NCBI GenBank assembly: GCA_018648655.1
Contig: JABGQV010000081.1
Location: 1 to 38,945 of the forward strand
Direction of reading: 5' to 3'
Source: Anaerolineae bacterium
GTDB taxonomy: Bacteria > Chloroflexota > Anaerolineae > Anaerolineales > Villigracilaceae
Length of the DNA stretch: 38,945 bases
Shown here: positions 15,800 through 23,630 of the stretch, one piece after another
Position numbering within the stretch: position 1 is the first letter of the stretch
Layout: every line of letters begins with the position of its first letter
The notes under the pieces: generated by a model
Database searches by the model: none
Seen by the model: the letters and a program-made list of their open reading frames with translations, nothing else
What the model was told of the DNA's origin: nothing
Position numbers and translations under genes: made by a program

Positions 15800-16254
15800 A
15801 TTTCTTGTATTTTGATTTTTTCCAAGCCAAGTTCTGTCAAAATTTTGCTTTGTGCAGTCCACATTTTTTCTTTTTCGGTAGCTTCTGCATGATCGTGCCC
15901 TAATAAGTGTAGAACACCGTGAACAATGAGGAGCTGCACCTCTGCTTCGAGAAGGTGACCATGTTCTTTTGCTTGTTTGGCGGCATAAGGAATTGAGAGG
16001 ATAATCTCGCCAAGGTAGAGCAAGCCTGTTTCAGGGTCGCGTTCGTGCACGTCAAATGAAAGTACGTCGGTGGGGCTATCATATCCACGATAATCACGAT
16101 TCAATGTTTTTATCTGCTCATCATCTGTTAATAAAATACTTAAGGTTGCATCTTCAGGTGCAGATTGGTTTTTTAATGCTGTGCGTGCAGCATTCTCTAG
16201 CAGGTGGCTATCCAATTTTTTGTCTATAATCTTATCGTATAAAATTTCAATCAT
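15796..16254 (-). CDS. ybeY: Endoribonuclease YbeY (rRNA maturation factor)
   Basis: A zinc-dependent RNase involved in 16S rRNA 3' end processing and ribosome quality control. The 152-residue protein has the metal motif HGVLHLLGHDH with His112, His116 and His122, preceded by NRDYRGYDSPTDVLSFD, both diagnostic. One base separates it from pgpH upstream and it overlaps dgkA by four bases, so the operon yqeY-pgpH-ybeY-dgkA is tightly packed. Confidence 0.94.
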   Translation of the reverse strand: MIEILYDKIIDKKLDSHLLENAARTALKNQSAPEDATLSILLTDDEQIKTLNRDYRGYDSPTDVLSFDVHERDPETGLLYLGEIILSIPYAAKQAKEHGHLLEAEVQLLIVHGVLHLLGHDHAEATEKEKMWTAQSKILTELGLEKIKIQEI

Positions 16255-16255
16255 A

Positions 16256-18379
16256 TTATTTGCCGTTAGGTTTTGTTTCTATGCCTTGTGATGCCGATTT
16301 TCCTTTATCTTTGGGATATTTCACACGAGGATGTCGAGTGCCCCTTAGAGTAGTGATAAATGATTCTTTGATTAAGGAGAGATCGCGTAAAGTTAAACGA
16401 GTATTCTCTAGTTGTCCGCTTTTTTGTACAGTTTCTATTGCTTTATGCACAAGAGATCGGAATTCATATTCTGTTTGTGGAGGTTCTGCTCTAGCCCATG
16501 CTTCTGTACCATCTGCAAGCATTAGCAGGGCAGTTTCTCGAGATTGTGGTACTGGGCCTGGATAACGGAATTTTTCAATATCAACTTTGCTTACATCGCC
16601 ATGAGCATCTTCAAGTGCTTGAGAGTATTGATAGCGAGTGATATTTGATCCGTGATGTTCGAGCATAAAATCAATTAGGCGACGTGGTAAGCGATATTTT
16701 TTGCCCAAAACAACCCCATCTGTAACATGACGGATAATAATTTTTGCGCTTTCCTCGGGAGCAAGATCTTCATGTGTGTTTATGCTTCCAACTGCCTGAT
16801 TTTCAATGAAAAAGAGTGGGTTTTGTGCTTTGCCAACATCGTGAAAAAGTGCGCCAACACGTACCAGTAGTGCATTTGCGCCAATGCTTTCAGCAGCTTG
16901 TTCTGCAAGATTAGCAACTTGCAAACTATGTTGATAAGTTCCGGGTGCGGCACGAAGTAGCAATTGGAGCAAGGGAGCATCTGGGCGAGAAATTTCCAAT
17001 AAACGTAGAGTGGTTGGTAAGCCCAAAATCTGGGCAAGAAAAAATTGTAAAAGAAGTGTCAGGCTAGCTGAAGCAATTCCGTTGAAGGATGCTGTAGCTG
17101 CCAATGTGGCTATTTCAACCCAATCTGGTGCGTTAAATGGAAGCCAATATGCTAAGAGCATAGCAATGCCCGTAAGCGATATAGCAAGCCCTGCTTTCAA
17201 AAAAGACCATGCTTGTCTTGCTTTCCCTAGAACAAGAATACTAACTAATGAAGAAACTAGATAATAAGCTGTTAGTGGAAGAGGATTATCTACGCCATAA
17301 GTGGCTAAAAAACTTAAGGAAATTACAAGCATGAATGCTGCATCTGCACCAAAAAGTGTTGCGATTAATAATCCAAAAGCTGGTATAGGATATAAATAAG
17401 GAATAAAAGCTTGGGTCGGAAGCGTTAAGCGAGCACCTACCAAGAAGATCAGAAAAATGATAGCTGTTGAAATTAAGCTACGAATATCTTTTAATTTTGT
17501 TGATGGGCGATATCTAAAATAAAGCCACAGAAAAATTGCCAGAGCTAAGGTTAGTGCTCCGGCACCAAGATATTCTAAAAACTCGTCCTGAGATTGGATT
17601 AACCCTAAATTTATTAGCGCTTCTAAATTTGCGGGTGTGATGATTTGACCGCTTGAGACTACTCGTTCTCCAGATTTATATTGCTGGATGATTGGTTCAA
17701 CTGCTTCGCGCGCGGAGTCTCGGCTTGCTTTCGTTAAAATATCACTGTATAAACTGTTGGGCACGATAAAAGCCTTCACAATTTCAGTGACTAATTGAGC
17801 TTGAATTTCTGTTAGTGCTAAAGAAACACGTGAAGGAATATTACGTTGGGTGCTGGTTATATCATTTTGCCGGATATTATTACGCATTACTTGTTCAAGA
17901 ACGCTTAAAGATTCTTGCTGAACAGCTTCCCACTGGGGATTGCTTATACTTAAAATAATAGAAATAGTTTCTTCTTTAAGGTTAAGATTTTCTAAGGCAA
18001 GTAAATCCGCTTTTTGTTCGTTCGGTGATGCATATTCATCTGCTTGAATAGTAGAAATATATTGAAAAACCCTGCGCAAATTATCTATTTGTTCTCTTGC
18101 AATAGATGGGTCTGCTTGTGTATAGACCGCATCAACTGTTAACGACGCGTATTGGCGTGCATCTTCTGTGCGAACATCACTGATATATTCGATTGCATAA
18201 GGAGCTTCTAAATTACGTGGTGCAACATCACCAACGGCGAGAGGGAGTGCAACAGCATCTAATAATATAGGCAGAACTAGCGCAACAAAAGAACCTACAA
18301 CTGCGAGTACTAAAATCAGTATGCGTAAAAAGGCTAAAAATTTAGCAGAGGAAAGGAATTTTTTTAGTGAGTGGGCCAT
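16256..18379 (-). CDS. pgpH: PgpH-type 7TM HD-domain phosphodiesterase (cyclic di-AMP)
   Basis: A membrane receptor-like phosphodiesterase. PgpH of Listeria hydrolyses cyclic di-AMP, and the same role is inferred here. Architecture over 707 residues: TM1 about 13-45, extracytoplasmic 7TMR-HDED region about 50-265, seven membrane helices about 270-455, then a cytosolic HD domain. HD motifs are TYQHS with His484, GALFHDVGK with His513-Asp514, and the later HH-containing LEHHGSN. The C-terminus is basic. Its position ahead of ybeY is the classical one for this family. The ribosome binding site is weak, suggesting coupling to yqeY 12 bases upstream. Confidence 0.9.
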   Translation of the reverse strand: MAHSLKKFLSSAKFLAFLRILILVLAVVGSFVALVLPILLDAVALPLAVGDVAPRNLEAPYAIEYISDVRTEDARQYASLTVDAVYTQADPSIAREQIDNLRRVFQYISTIQADEYASPNEQKADLLALENLNLKEETISIILSISNPQWEAVQQESLSVLEQVMRNNIRQNDITSTQRNIPSRVSLALTEIQAQLVTEIVKAFIVPNSLYSDILTKASRDSAREAVEPIIQQYKSGERVVSSGQIITPANLEALINLGLIQSQDEFLEYLGAGALTLALAIFLWLYFRYRPSTKLKDIRSLISTAIIFLIFLVGARLTLPTQAFIPYLYPIPAFGLLIATLFGADAAFMLVISLSFLATYGVDNPLPLTAYYLVSSLVSILVLGKARQAWSFLKAGLAISLTGIAMLLAYWLPFNAPDWVEIATLAATASFNGIASASLTLLLQFFLAQILGLPTTLRLLEISRPDAPLLQLLLRAAPGTYQHSLQVANLAEQAAESIGANALLVRVGALFHDVGKAQNPLFFIENQAVGSINTHEDLAPEESAKIIIRHVTDGVVLGKKYRLPRRLIDFMLEHHGSNITRYQYSQALEDAHGDVSKVDIEKFRYPGPVPQSRETALLMLADGTEAWARAEPPQTEYEFRSLVHKAIETVQKSGQLENTRLTLRDLSLIKESFITTLRGTRHPRVKYPKDKGKSASQGIETKPNGK

Positions 18380-18391
18380 TTAAATGAGATG

Positions 18392-18838
18392 TTAATTTTG
18401 TAGTAAATCACGAACTGTTTTGCTGATATCGCCGCCAGACGCACGCCCTTCTACACGCGGGATGAGTAGCTTCATAACCTTACCCATATCCCTAATTGTG
18501 CTCGCTTCTGTTTCAGCGATAACTTCTGCAGCAAGGGTGTGTAAATCTTCTGAAGACATTTCTTGAGGAAGATATTTTTTCAAAATTAGAATTTCAGCAG
18601 CTGTATCAGCAATAAGGTCTTCGCGCCCAGCTGTTTTTGCTTCACTAATTGTTTCTTGACGAGACTTGACTTCTTTCTGAAAAATTCCAAGGAGAGCCGC
18701 ATCATCAAGTTCTTCACGGCGTTCCTTTTCTGTTAATTGAATGGCAGCGCGTACCATCATCAGCGTGCGTTTAGCAACTTGATCTTTAGCGCGCATGGCC
18801 TCTTTCATATCGTTATTAAGTTGAGTTTTTATATCCAT
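18392..18838 (-). CDS. yqeY: GatB/YqeY domain protein
   Basis: A 148-residue soluble protein of the YqeY family, which resembles the tail domain of the GatB amidotransferase subunit and may bind tRNA. Family wording is clear: MKEAMRAKDQVAKRTLMMVR near residue 11, EILILKKYLPQEMS near 82, and MGKVMKLLIPRVEGRASGGD near 117. No ribosome binding site is seen before the ATG; a TATAAT at 18851-18846 lies so close that the mRNA could be leaderless. It heads the yqeY-pgpH-ybeY-dgkA operon and is 21 bases after cydDC. Confidence 0.88.
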   Translation of the reverse strand: MDIKTQLNNDMKEAMRAKDQVAKRTLMMVRAAIQLTEKERREELDDAALLGIFQKEVKSRQETISEAKTAGREDLIADTAAEILILKKYLPQEMSSEDLHTLAAEVIAETEASTIRDMGKVMKLLIPRVEGRASGGDISKTVRDLLQN

Positions 18839-18859
18839 GTTATGGATTATAACGGATAA

Positions 18860-21800
18860 TTACTCTGCCAAAATTCGATTTTGGTGTGCAAGCATCTGAC
18901 GATATAACCCCGCCTCGCGCGTGAGTTGGGCTTGGTCGCCGCGCTGGACAATTTTTCCTCGCTCCAAAACAAGAATTTTATCCACATTCTCCAACCCAAT
19001 CAGCCGATGCGTGATCAACAACGATGTTTTCCCGCGCATCAACGAGAAAAGAGACGTGAGCACTTCTTGCTCCGTAATCGGGTCAAGATTGGCAGTTGGT
19101 TCATCGAGAATCAAAATCGGTGCATCTTTGAGGATTGCCCGAGCAATCGCCAAGCGCTGACGTTCCCCTCCGCTCAAACGCGCTCCCTGCTCGCCGATAA
19201 AAGTCTCGTAACCTTTTGGCAGATTTTCGATGAAATTATGGATTTGCGCCTGCTTTGCCGCGTTCATAATTTCATCTTCGTTGGCACTAGGGCGCGCTAA
19301 ACTCAAATTATCGTGTACACTGGCATTGAAAAAATATGCCTGTTGCGGGATAATCGCGATCTGCGCTCGCACATTGTCCGCACCATAATTGCGCAAAGGA
19401 TGTTCGTTTAGCAAGATTTCACCCTCACGATAATCCCAGAAGCGGAGCAAAAGATTCATTAGGGTTGATTTTCCCGCGCCGCTGGGACCCACAACTGCAA
19501 GACTTTTTCCACCATTTACTTTGAAAGAAATATCATTCAAAGCATTTTCATCATTTTCTGCATAAGAAAAAATGAGATTAGAGAATTCGATACTCGGTTT
19601 TTTACTACTCTCTATTCTCTTCTCTCCACTCTCTACTATCTCTGGTTTTGCGTCCACAATCTCAAATAACCGCTTCGCCGTTTCATTTGTTTCACCGAGC
19701 ATCTGCGAAGCTAGGGGGAGGGGAGCAACAGCCTCGAAGCTAACCAGCGCAATCATTGTCAACGCAGCGAGCATTACGCCTGAGATAATTTCTGCTTCAA
19801 CAGCAGGAATTGCGATAATGAGCACTGTCCACATCCCCAGATTGGTTAGGAGAAGGCTTAATCCGCTGTGGAAGCCGGTTAGCCAGGATTCTCGTTGTTG
19901 CTCTGCGCCATAGTATGAGCCGGTTTCTGCAATTTCAGCGTGACGGGATGCTGATTGCCGAAAAGCAAGAATATCGCTGAGACCTTGAATCCCATCCACG
20001 AGTTGAGTGTGGAGCGTGGCTCGCGCTGCTACCAACTTTTTGCCTGAGTTTCTGCTAAGGAAACGTGTGAGCAGAGGCAATGCCACGCCGCTGGCGAGCA
20101 GAAAGGCGAATAATATCCAGCCAAGTGGCGCGTAGAAAATGCCAAGATATGCGGATGCGCCGAGTGAAATAATCAGCGCAACCAAAGGCGGTAAGACAAC
20201 GCGTATATAAAAATTTTCGAGCGTTTCTACATCCGAAACGACGCGGGAGAGGAGGTCGCCGCTGCGGTATTTCATCAGGCGTGCGGGAGCGAGCGGCTCA
20301 ATGGCTTCGTAGAACCATGTCCGCAGGCGGGCAAGCAAAGAAAAGGTGACTTGATGCGAGGTCAGCCGTTCAAAATAACGAAAAACGCCGCGGCTGATGC
20401 CAAAGAAGCGCACGCCGACTATCGCAACTTGTAATTCTGCAATCGAGGGGTGTAGCGCGGCAGCCGAAATCAGCCATGAGGATGTTCCGATTAATGCGAT
20501 GCTGCTGGCGATGGTCCCTGATCCGATTAAAGTAGCGAGGGCGACTTGTTTCCAAGAACCCTTTAGAAAACCGAGCAAGCGCGAAAAGATGGGGGTAGGT
20601 TTGAGGTTAGTGGGTTTAAAAGTTTGAATGTTAGAAGGTTTGAAGGCTGATGGGTGGAAACTTTCAACTTTTAACTTTGACCTTTCAATCTTAAACTTTG
20701 AACCTTGAACCATTTTTGCGTAGATACCATTTTTCGCCAACAACGCCTCATGCGAGCCTTGCTCTACCAAATTCCCCTTTTCTAGCACCAAAATTTTGTC
20801 GGCTTGGAAGATAGTGTTTAGGCGGTGGGCGATGGTGATGACGGTTCGACTTTCCATCAATTTTTTTGTCGATTCTTCGAGCGCAACTTCCGTTATCGGG
20901 TCTAGGCTGGAGGTGGGTTCGTCTAAAATGAGAATGGGCGCGTTTTTGAGATACGCCCGCGCTAATGCCAATCGCTGAGATTCCCCGCCACTTAAACGGG
21001 AGCCAGCCTCCCCCACGCGCGTTTCGTAGCCCATCGGCAATCCGATGATGAAGTCGTGTAGATGGGCTGCTTTGGCGGCATCCTGCACGGATTCTAAATC
21101 TGCATGAGGGTTGCCGAGACGGATATTTTCGGCGATGCTTTCATTGAAGATGAATGGATTCTGCGGAACCCAAGCGATTTGCTCGCGCCAAAGCTGTGGA
21201 GGGATTTGCTCGAGGGGAATCTTACCGATACGAACTTGACCCGAACTGGGGTGGAGGAACCGAAGCAGGATGTTTGCCAATGTGCTTTTTCCTGCCCCAC
21301 TTGCCCCGACAAGCGCAATCTTTTGACCCTTTTCAATGGTGAAAGAGATATTGTCGAGCGCAGGCGTGGATTCATCGGGATAGGTGAAGGAGAGATTTTC
21401 AAATGCAATCTCTGATTCCTGATCCCTGATCCCTAATCCCTGATCCCTAATCTCCGATCCCTGATTGACTGGGGTTTCAAGAATGGCAAAAATCTTGCGA
21501 GCAGCGGTGGTGCCGTTCATGCCAGCGTGAAAACGAAGCCCCAACATGCGCAGGGGAATATAAAATTCGGGGGCGAGGATGAGAAGGAAAAAGGCTTGCT
21601 CGAATTCGATTTTATAGTAGATGAGGCGCAGACCGATTTCGACGGCGATGACGGCGGTGCTGAGGGTGGCGACGAGTTCAAGGACGAGGGCAGAGAGAAA
21701 AGTGACGCGCAGGACGGTCATGGTGGTGTCGCTGAACTTTTCGCTGACTTTTTTGATCGTGCGGACGTGGGCTTTGCTCTGCCCAAATTGCTTGAGGGTG

Positions 21801-22420
21801 GTAATGCCTTGTAGACTATCGAGAAAATGTGCGCTGAGCCGACTGAGAGTCTCATATTGGCGATTGGTGATAATTTCCGCGCCTTTACCGATCATAATCA
21901 TGAAAACGGGGATGAGCGGGGCGGTGACGAAAAGAATAAACCCAGAGAGAGGGTCGAGGGGAAAGACGAAGACAAGAATGGAGAGGGGGACTAGGGCAGA
22001 TAAAACCAGTTGAGGTAGATATTGGCTGAAATAAGCATCGAGAGCTTCGATGCCTTCGACTGCGGCGGTGGTCAGTTCGCCAGTGCGCTCTTTGCGGGTG
22101 AAGCTGGGACCGAGTTTAACGATGTGGGCGAAGAGACGTTCTCGTAAATCATTTTTGACACGGACAACAACTGCTTTTGCGCTGACCTCGCTAATCCAGA
22201 CGAGGATGGAACGTCCAGCGATGATGAAGAGTAGGGCATGCAGAAGATTTGCGACATCTTGGAGAGTCTCTCCGTTAATGAAGACATTGTTGATGGTTAG
22301 GCTGAGGGCGCGGGCTTGAGCAATGGTTAATATCCCGCCCAAGAAACCAGCAAGGATGGTGATGATGAGGGCGGTGCGGCTATCACGGGCGAGGGAGAGA
22401 AGTCGGCGGTCTAGGTTCAT
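18860..22420 (-). CDS. cydDC: Fused CydDC ABC exporter for cytochrome bd assembly
   Basis: CydDC exports thiols (cysteine, glutathione in E. coli) or acts as a heme-linked reductant system required for cytochrome bd maturation. Here both half-transporters are joined in 1186 residues. CydD-like half, about 1-560: membrane domain, Walker A LVGASGAGKST near 366, signature RLSGGESQRLALARA. CydC-like half, about 610-1186: membrane domain, Walker A VVGPSGAGKST, signature RLSGGERQRLAIARA, Walker B LILDEPTANLDP. Three linkers carry repeat-derived peptide (near residues 318-336, 570-610 and 925-939). The ATG at 22420 has no clear ribosome binding site. It follows cydAB after a terminator. Sequence is visibly more GC-rich than the neighbouring signalling genes. 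Confidence 0.92.
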   Translation of the reverse strand: MNLDRRLLSLARDSRTALIITILAGFLGGILTIAQARALSLTINNVFINGETLQDVANLLHALLFIIAGRSILVWISEVSAKAVVVRVKNDLRERLFAHIVKLGPSFTRKERTGELTTAAVEGIEALDAYFSQYLPQLVLSALVPLSILVFVFPLDPLSGFILFVTAPLIPVFMIMIGKGAEIITNRQYETLSRLSAHFLDSLQGITTLKQFGQSKAHVRTIKKVSEKFSDTTMTVLRVTFLSALVLELVATLSTAVIAVEIGLRLIYYKIEFEQAFFLLILAPEFYIPLRMLGLRFHAGMNGTTAARKIFAILETPVNQGSEIRDQGLGIRDQESEIAFENLSFTYPDESTPALDNISFTIEKGQKIALVGASGAGKSTLANILLRFLHPSSGQVRIGKIPLEQIPPQLWREQIAWVPQNPFIFNESIAENIRLGNPHADLESVQDAAKAAHLHDFIIGLPMGYETRVGEAGSRLSGGESQRLALARAYLKNAPILILDEPTSSLDPITEVALEESTKKLMESRTVITIAHRLNTIFQADKILVLEKGNLVEQGSHEALLAKNGIYAKMVQGSKFKIERSKLKVESFHPSAFKPSNIQTFKPTNLKPTPIFSRLLGFLKGSWKQVALATLIGSGTIASSIALIGTSSWLISAAALHPSIAELQVAIVGVRFFGISRGVFRYFERLTSHQVTFSLLARLRTWFYEAIEPLAPARLMKYRSGDLLSRVVSDVETLENFYIRVVLPPLVALIISLGASAYLGIFYAPLGWILFAFLLASGVALPLLTRFLSRNSGKKLVAARATLHTQLVDGIQGLSDILAFRQSASRHAEIAETGSYYGAEQQRESWLTGFHSGLSLLLTNLGMWTVLIIAIPAVEAEIISGVMLAALTMIALVSFEAVAPLPLASQMLGETNETAKRLFEIVDAKPEIVESGEKRIESSKKPSIEFSNLIFSYAENDENALNDISFKVNGGKSLAVVGPSGAGKSTLMNLLLRFWDYREGEILLNEHPLRNYGADNVRAQIAIIPQQAYFFNASVHDNLSLARPSANEDEIMNAAKQAQIHNFIENLPKGYETFIGEQGARLSGGERQRLAIARAILKDAPILILDEPTANLDPITEQEVLTSLFSLMRGKTSLLITHRLIGLENVDKILVLERGKIVQRGDQAQLTREAGLYRQMLAHQNRILAE
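19604..19645 (-). repeat. Degenerate heptanucleotide repeat in cydDC, linker before second ATPase domain
   Basis: Plus-strand heptads ACTACTC, TCTATTC, TCTTCTC, TCCACTC, TCTACTA, TCTCTGG run in register for 42 bases. In the protein this gives a low-complexity Glu/Ser/Lys stretch around residues 925-939. Confidence 0.65.
20591..20710 (-). repeat. Degenerate heptanucleotide repeats at the CydD/CydC fusion joint
   Basis: Two adjacent blocks. At 20662-20710 plus-strand heptads are TTTCAAC, TTTTAAC, TTTGACC, TTTCAAT, CTTAAAC, TTTGAAC, CTTGAAC. From about 20591 to 20657 a looser G/T-rich heptad series (GGTTTGA, GGTTAGT, GGGTTTA...) of different consensus is seen. The encoded peptide has matching seven-residue periodicity, SKFKIER / SKLKVES, then FKPSN / FKPTN. 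Confidence 0.65.
21413..21468 (-). repeat. Heptanucleotide repeat in cydDC, linker before first ATPase domain
   Basis: Eight units in perfect 7-base register on the plus strand: TGATTCC, TGATCCC, TGATCCC, TAATCCC, TGATCCC, TAATCTC, CGATCCC, TGATTGA. Because three heptads make seven codons, the protein repeats SEIRDQG / LGIRDQE. Confidence 0.85.
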
Positions 22421-22466
22421 TTGGTATCACGAATAGTGTGAATTATGCGAATAGGATGAATAAAAG

Positions 22467-22502
22467 AAAATCGGCTAACAGGGATATCTGCCAGCCGATT
22501 TT
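22467..22502 (-). terminator. Intrinsic terminator after cydB
   Basis: Ten-base arms AAAATCGGCT (22467-22476) and AGCCGATTTT (22493-22502), plus an internal CAG/CTG pair, followed on the minus strand by CTTTTATTC. It separates cydAB from cydDC. Confidence 0.85.
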
Positions 22503-22524
22503 ACCGTTAAATTATCGTATATGT

Positions 22525-22597
22525 CTTTGCGAGGGGTACTTGTTTTTGCCCGAAGCAATCTCCCTTCTAGCAAGGAGACTGCTCCTCGCAGAGGCAA
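22525..22597. repeat. Imperfect palindromic intergenic repeat (MITE/REP-like remnant)
   Basis: The stretch has paired ends (CTTTGCGAGG with CCTCGCAGAG) and paired inner arms (GCAATCTCC with GGAGACTGC), each with a mismatch. The wording resembles the short intergenic palindromes containing GCAATCTCC and CTCGCA that are widespread in Chloroflexota and other genomes; that likeness is from memory. No transposase is nearby. Confidence 0.5.
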
Positions 22598-22608
22598 CAC
22601 GCGGGAAG

Positions 22609-23613
22609 TTAGTAAATCAGTGTTTCAGGATCAGCTTTGATGCGACCGCTGAAGACTTTGTATGTCCAGATTTGGTAGATTAAGACAACGGGAACGAAGG
22701 TGGCGGCGACGATGGTCATCACGTTCAACGCGTAAGGTGATGCGGAGGCGTTGTAGATGTTGAGGGTAAACGCCGGGTCTAGGCTAGAGATGAGAATGCG
22801 GGGGAATAGACCCGCGAAGACCATGATCGTAGTGAAGACGATTGTCAACGAGGTCATGATGAATGCCATGCCGTCTTTTCCACTTTTGGTGTACCAGCCT
22901 GCGAGCAAGAGCGCAACAGCCGCCAAGAGAGCAAAAATTAGACCCTGCGCCATAATGTCGGTTTCAAAGAAAGTCCAGATGAGGAAAAGGACGGCGAGAA
23001 CAGTTGCTGCCATCCATGCTTGGAAGCCGAATTTCTTGGCGCGCTCTACGAGTTCACCTTCGAGCTTGAGGGCGAGGAAGTTTGCGCCGTGAGCGGTGAA
23101 GAGGGCTACGAAGACGAAACCTGCGAGGAGGGAGTAGATATTGAGAAGCGGAAACAAGCCGCCCCAGTAGTTCATATCTGCATCAATGGCAAAGCCGCGC
23201 ATGAGATTACCGACGGTGACACCCCAAAGGAGGGCAGGAACGAGTGAGCCGGTAAAGATCGCCCAATCCCAGCGGTTACGCCAGATGAGGTCGTCTCGAA
23301 GGCTACGATATTCAAAGGCGAGGCCGCGTAAGATCAGCGCAGCAAGCATCAGGACAAGAGCGAGATAAAATCCGCTAAAGAGAGTCGCGTAAACATGAGG
23401 AAAAGCAGCAAATAACGCGCCACCGGCTGTGATCATCCAGACTTCGTTGCCGTCCCAGTGGGGTCCAATCGTATTGATGATTGCGCGTCTCTCGTTATCT
23501 TCTTTGCTCAGGAAAGGCATCAGAATACCGACGCCATAATCGAAACCTTCAAGAAAGAAGAAGCCGATGAATAAAATGGTTACAAGGATAAACCAGATGA
23601 TATTAAGATCCAT
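22609..23613 (-). CDS. cydB: Cytochrome bd-type quinol oxidase subunit II
   Basis: Integral membrane partner of CydA in the bd oxidase that reduces oxygen to water with quinol. The 334-residue, multi-helix protein begins with a membrane helix and shows GFDYGVGILMPF near residue 24 and GPHWDGNEVWMITAGGALF near 50, the most conserved CydB stretch. A GGAGA ribosome binding site precedes the ATG, 17 bases after the cydA stop, so both come from one mRNA. No CydX-type small subunit was seen downstream; a terminator and repeat follow. Confidence 0.95.
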   Translation of the reverse strand: MDLNIIWFILVTILFIGFFFLEGFDYGVGILMPFLSKEDNERRAIINTIGPHWDGNEVWMITAGGALFAAFPHVYATLFSGFYLALVLMLAALILRGLAFEYRSLRDDLIWRNRWDWAIFTGSLVPALLWGVTVGNLMRGFAIDADMNYWGGLFPLLNIYSLLAGFVFVALFTAHGANFLALKLEGELVERAKKFGFQAWMAATVLAVLFLIWTFFETDIMAQGLIFALLAAVALLLAGWYTKSGKDGMAFIMTSLTIVFTTIMVFAGLFPRILISSLDPAFTLNIYNASASPYALNVMTIVAATFVPVVLIYQIWTYKVFSGRIKADPETLIY

Positions 23614-23630
23614 GATTATTTCTCCAATTC

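Noticed and set aside
21527-22319. Several plus-strand open frames antisense to cydDC
   Set aside because: These are typical mirror frames of a GC-richer coding strand; cydDC motifs on the minus strand explain the sequence fully.
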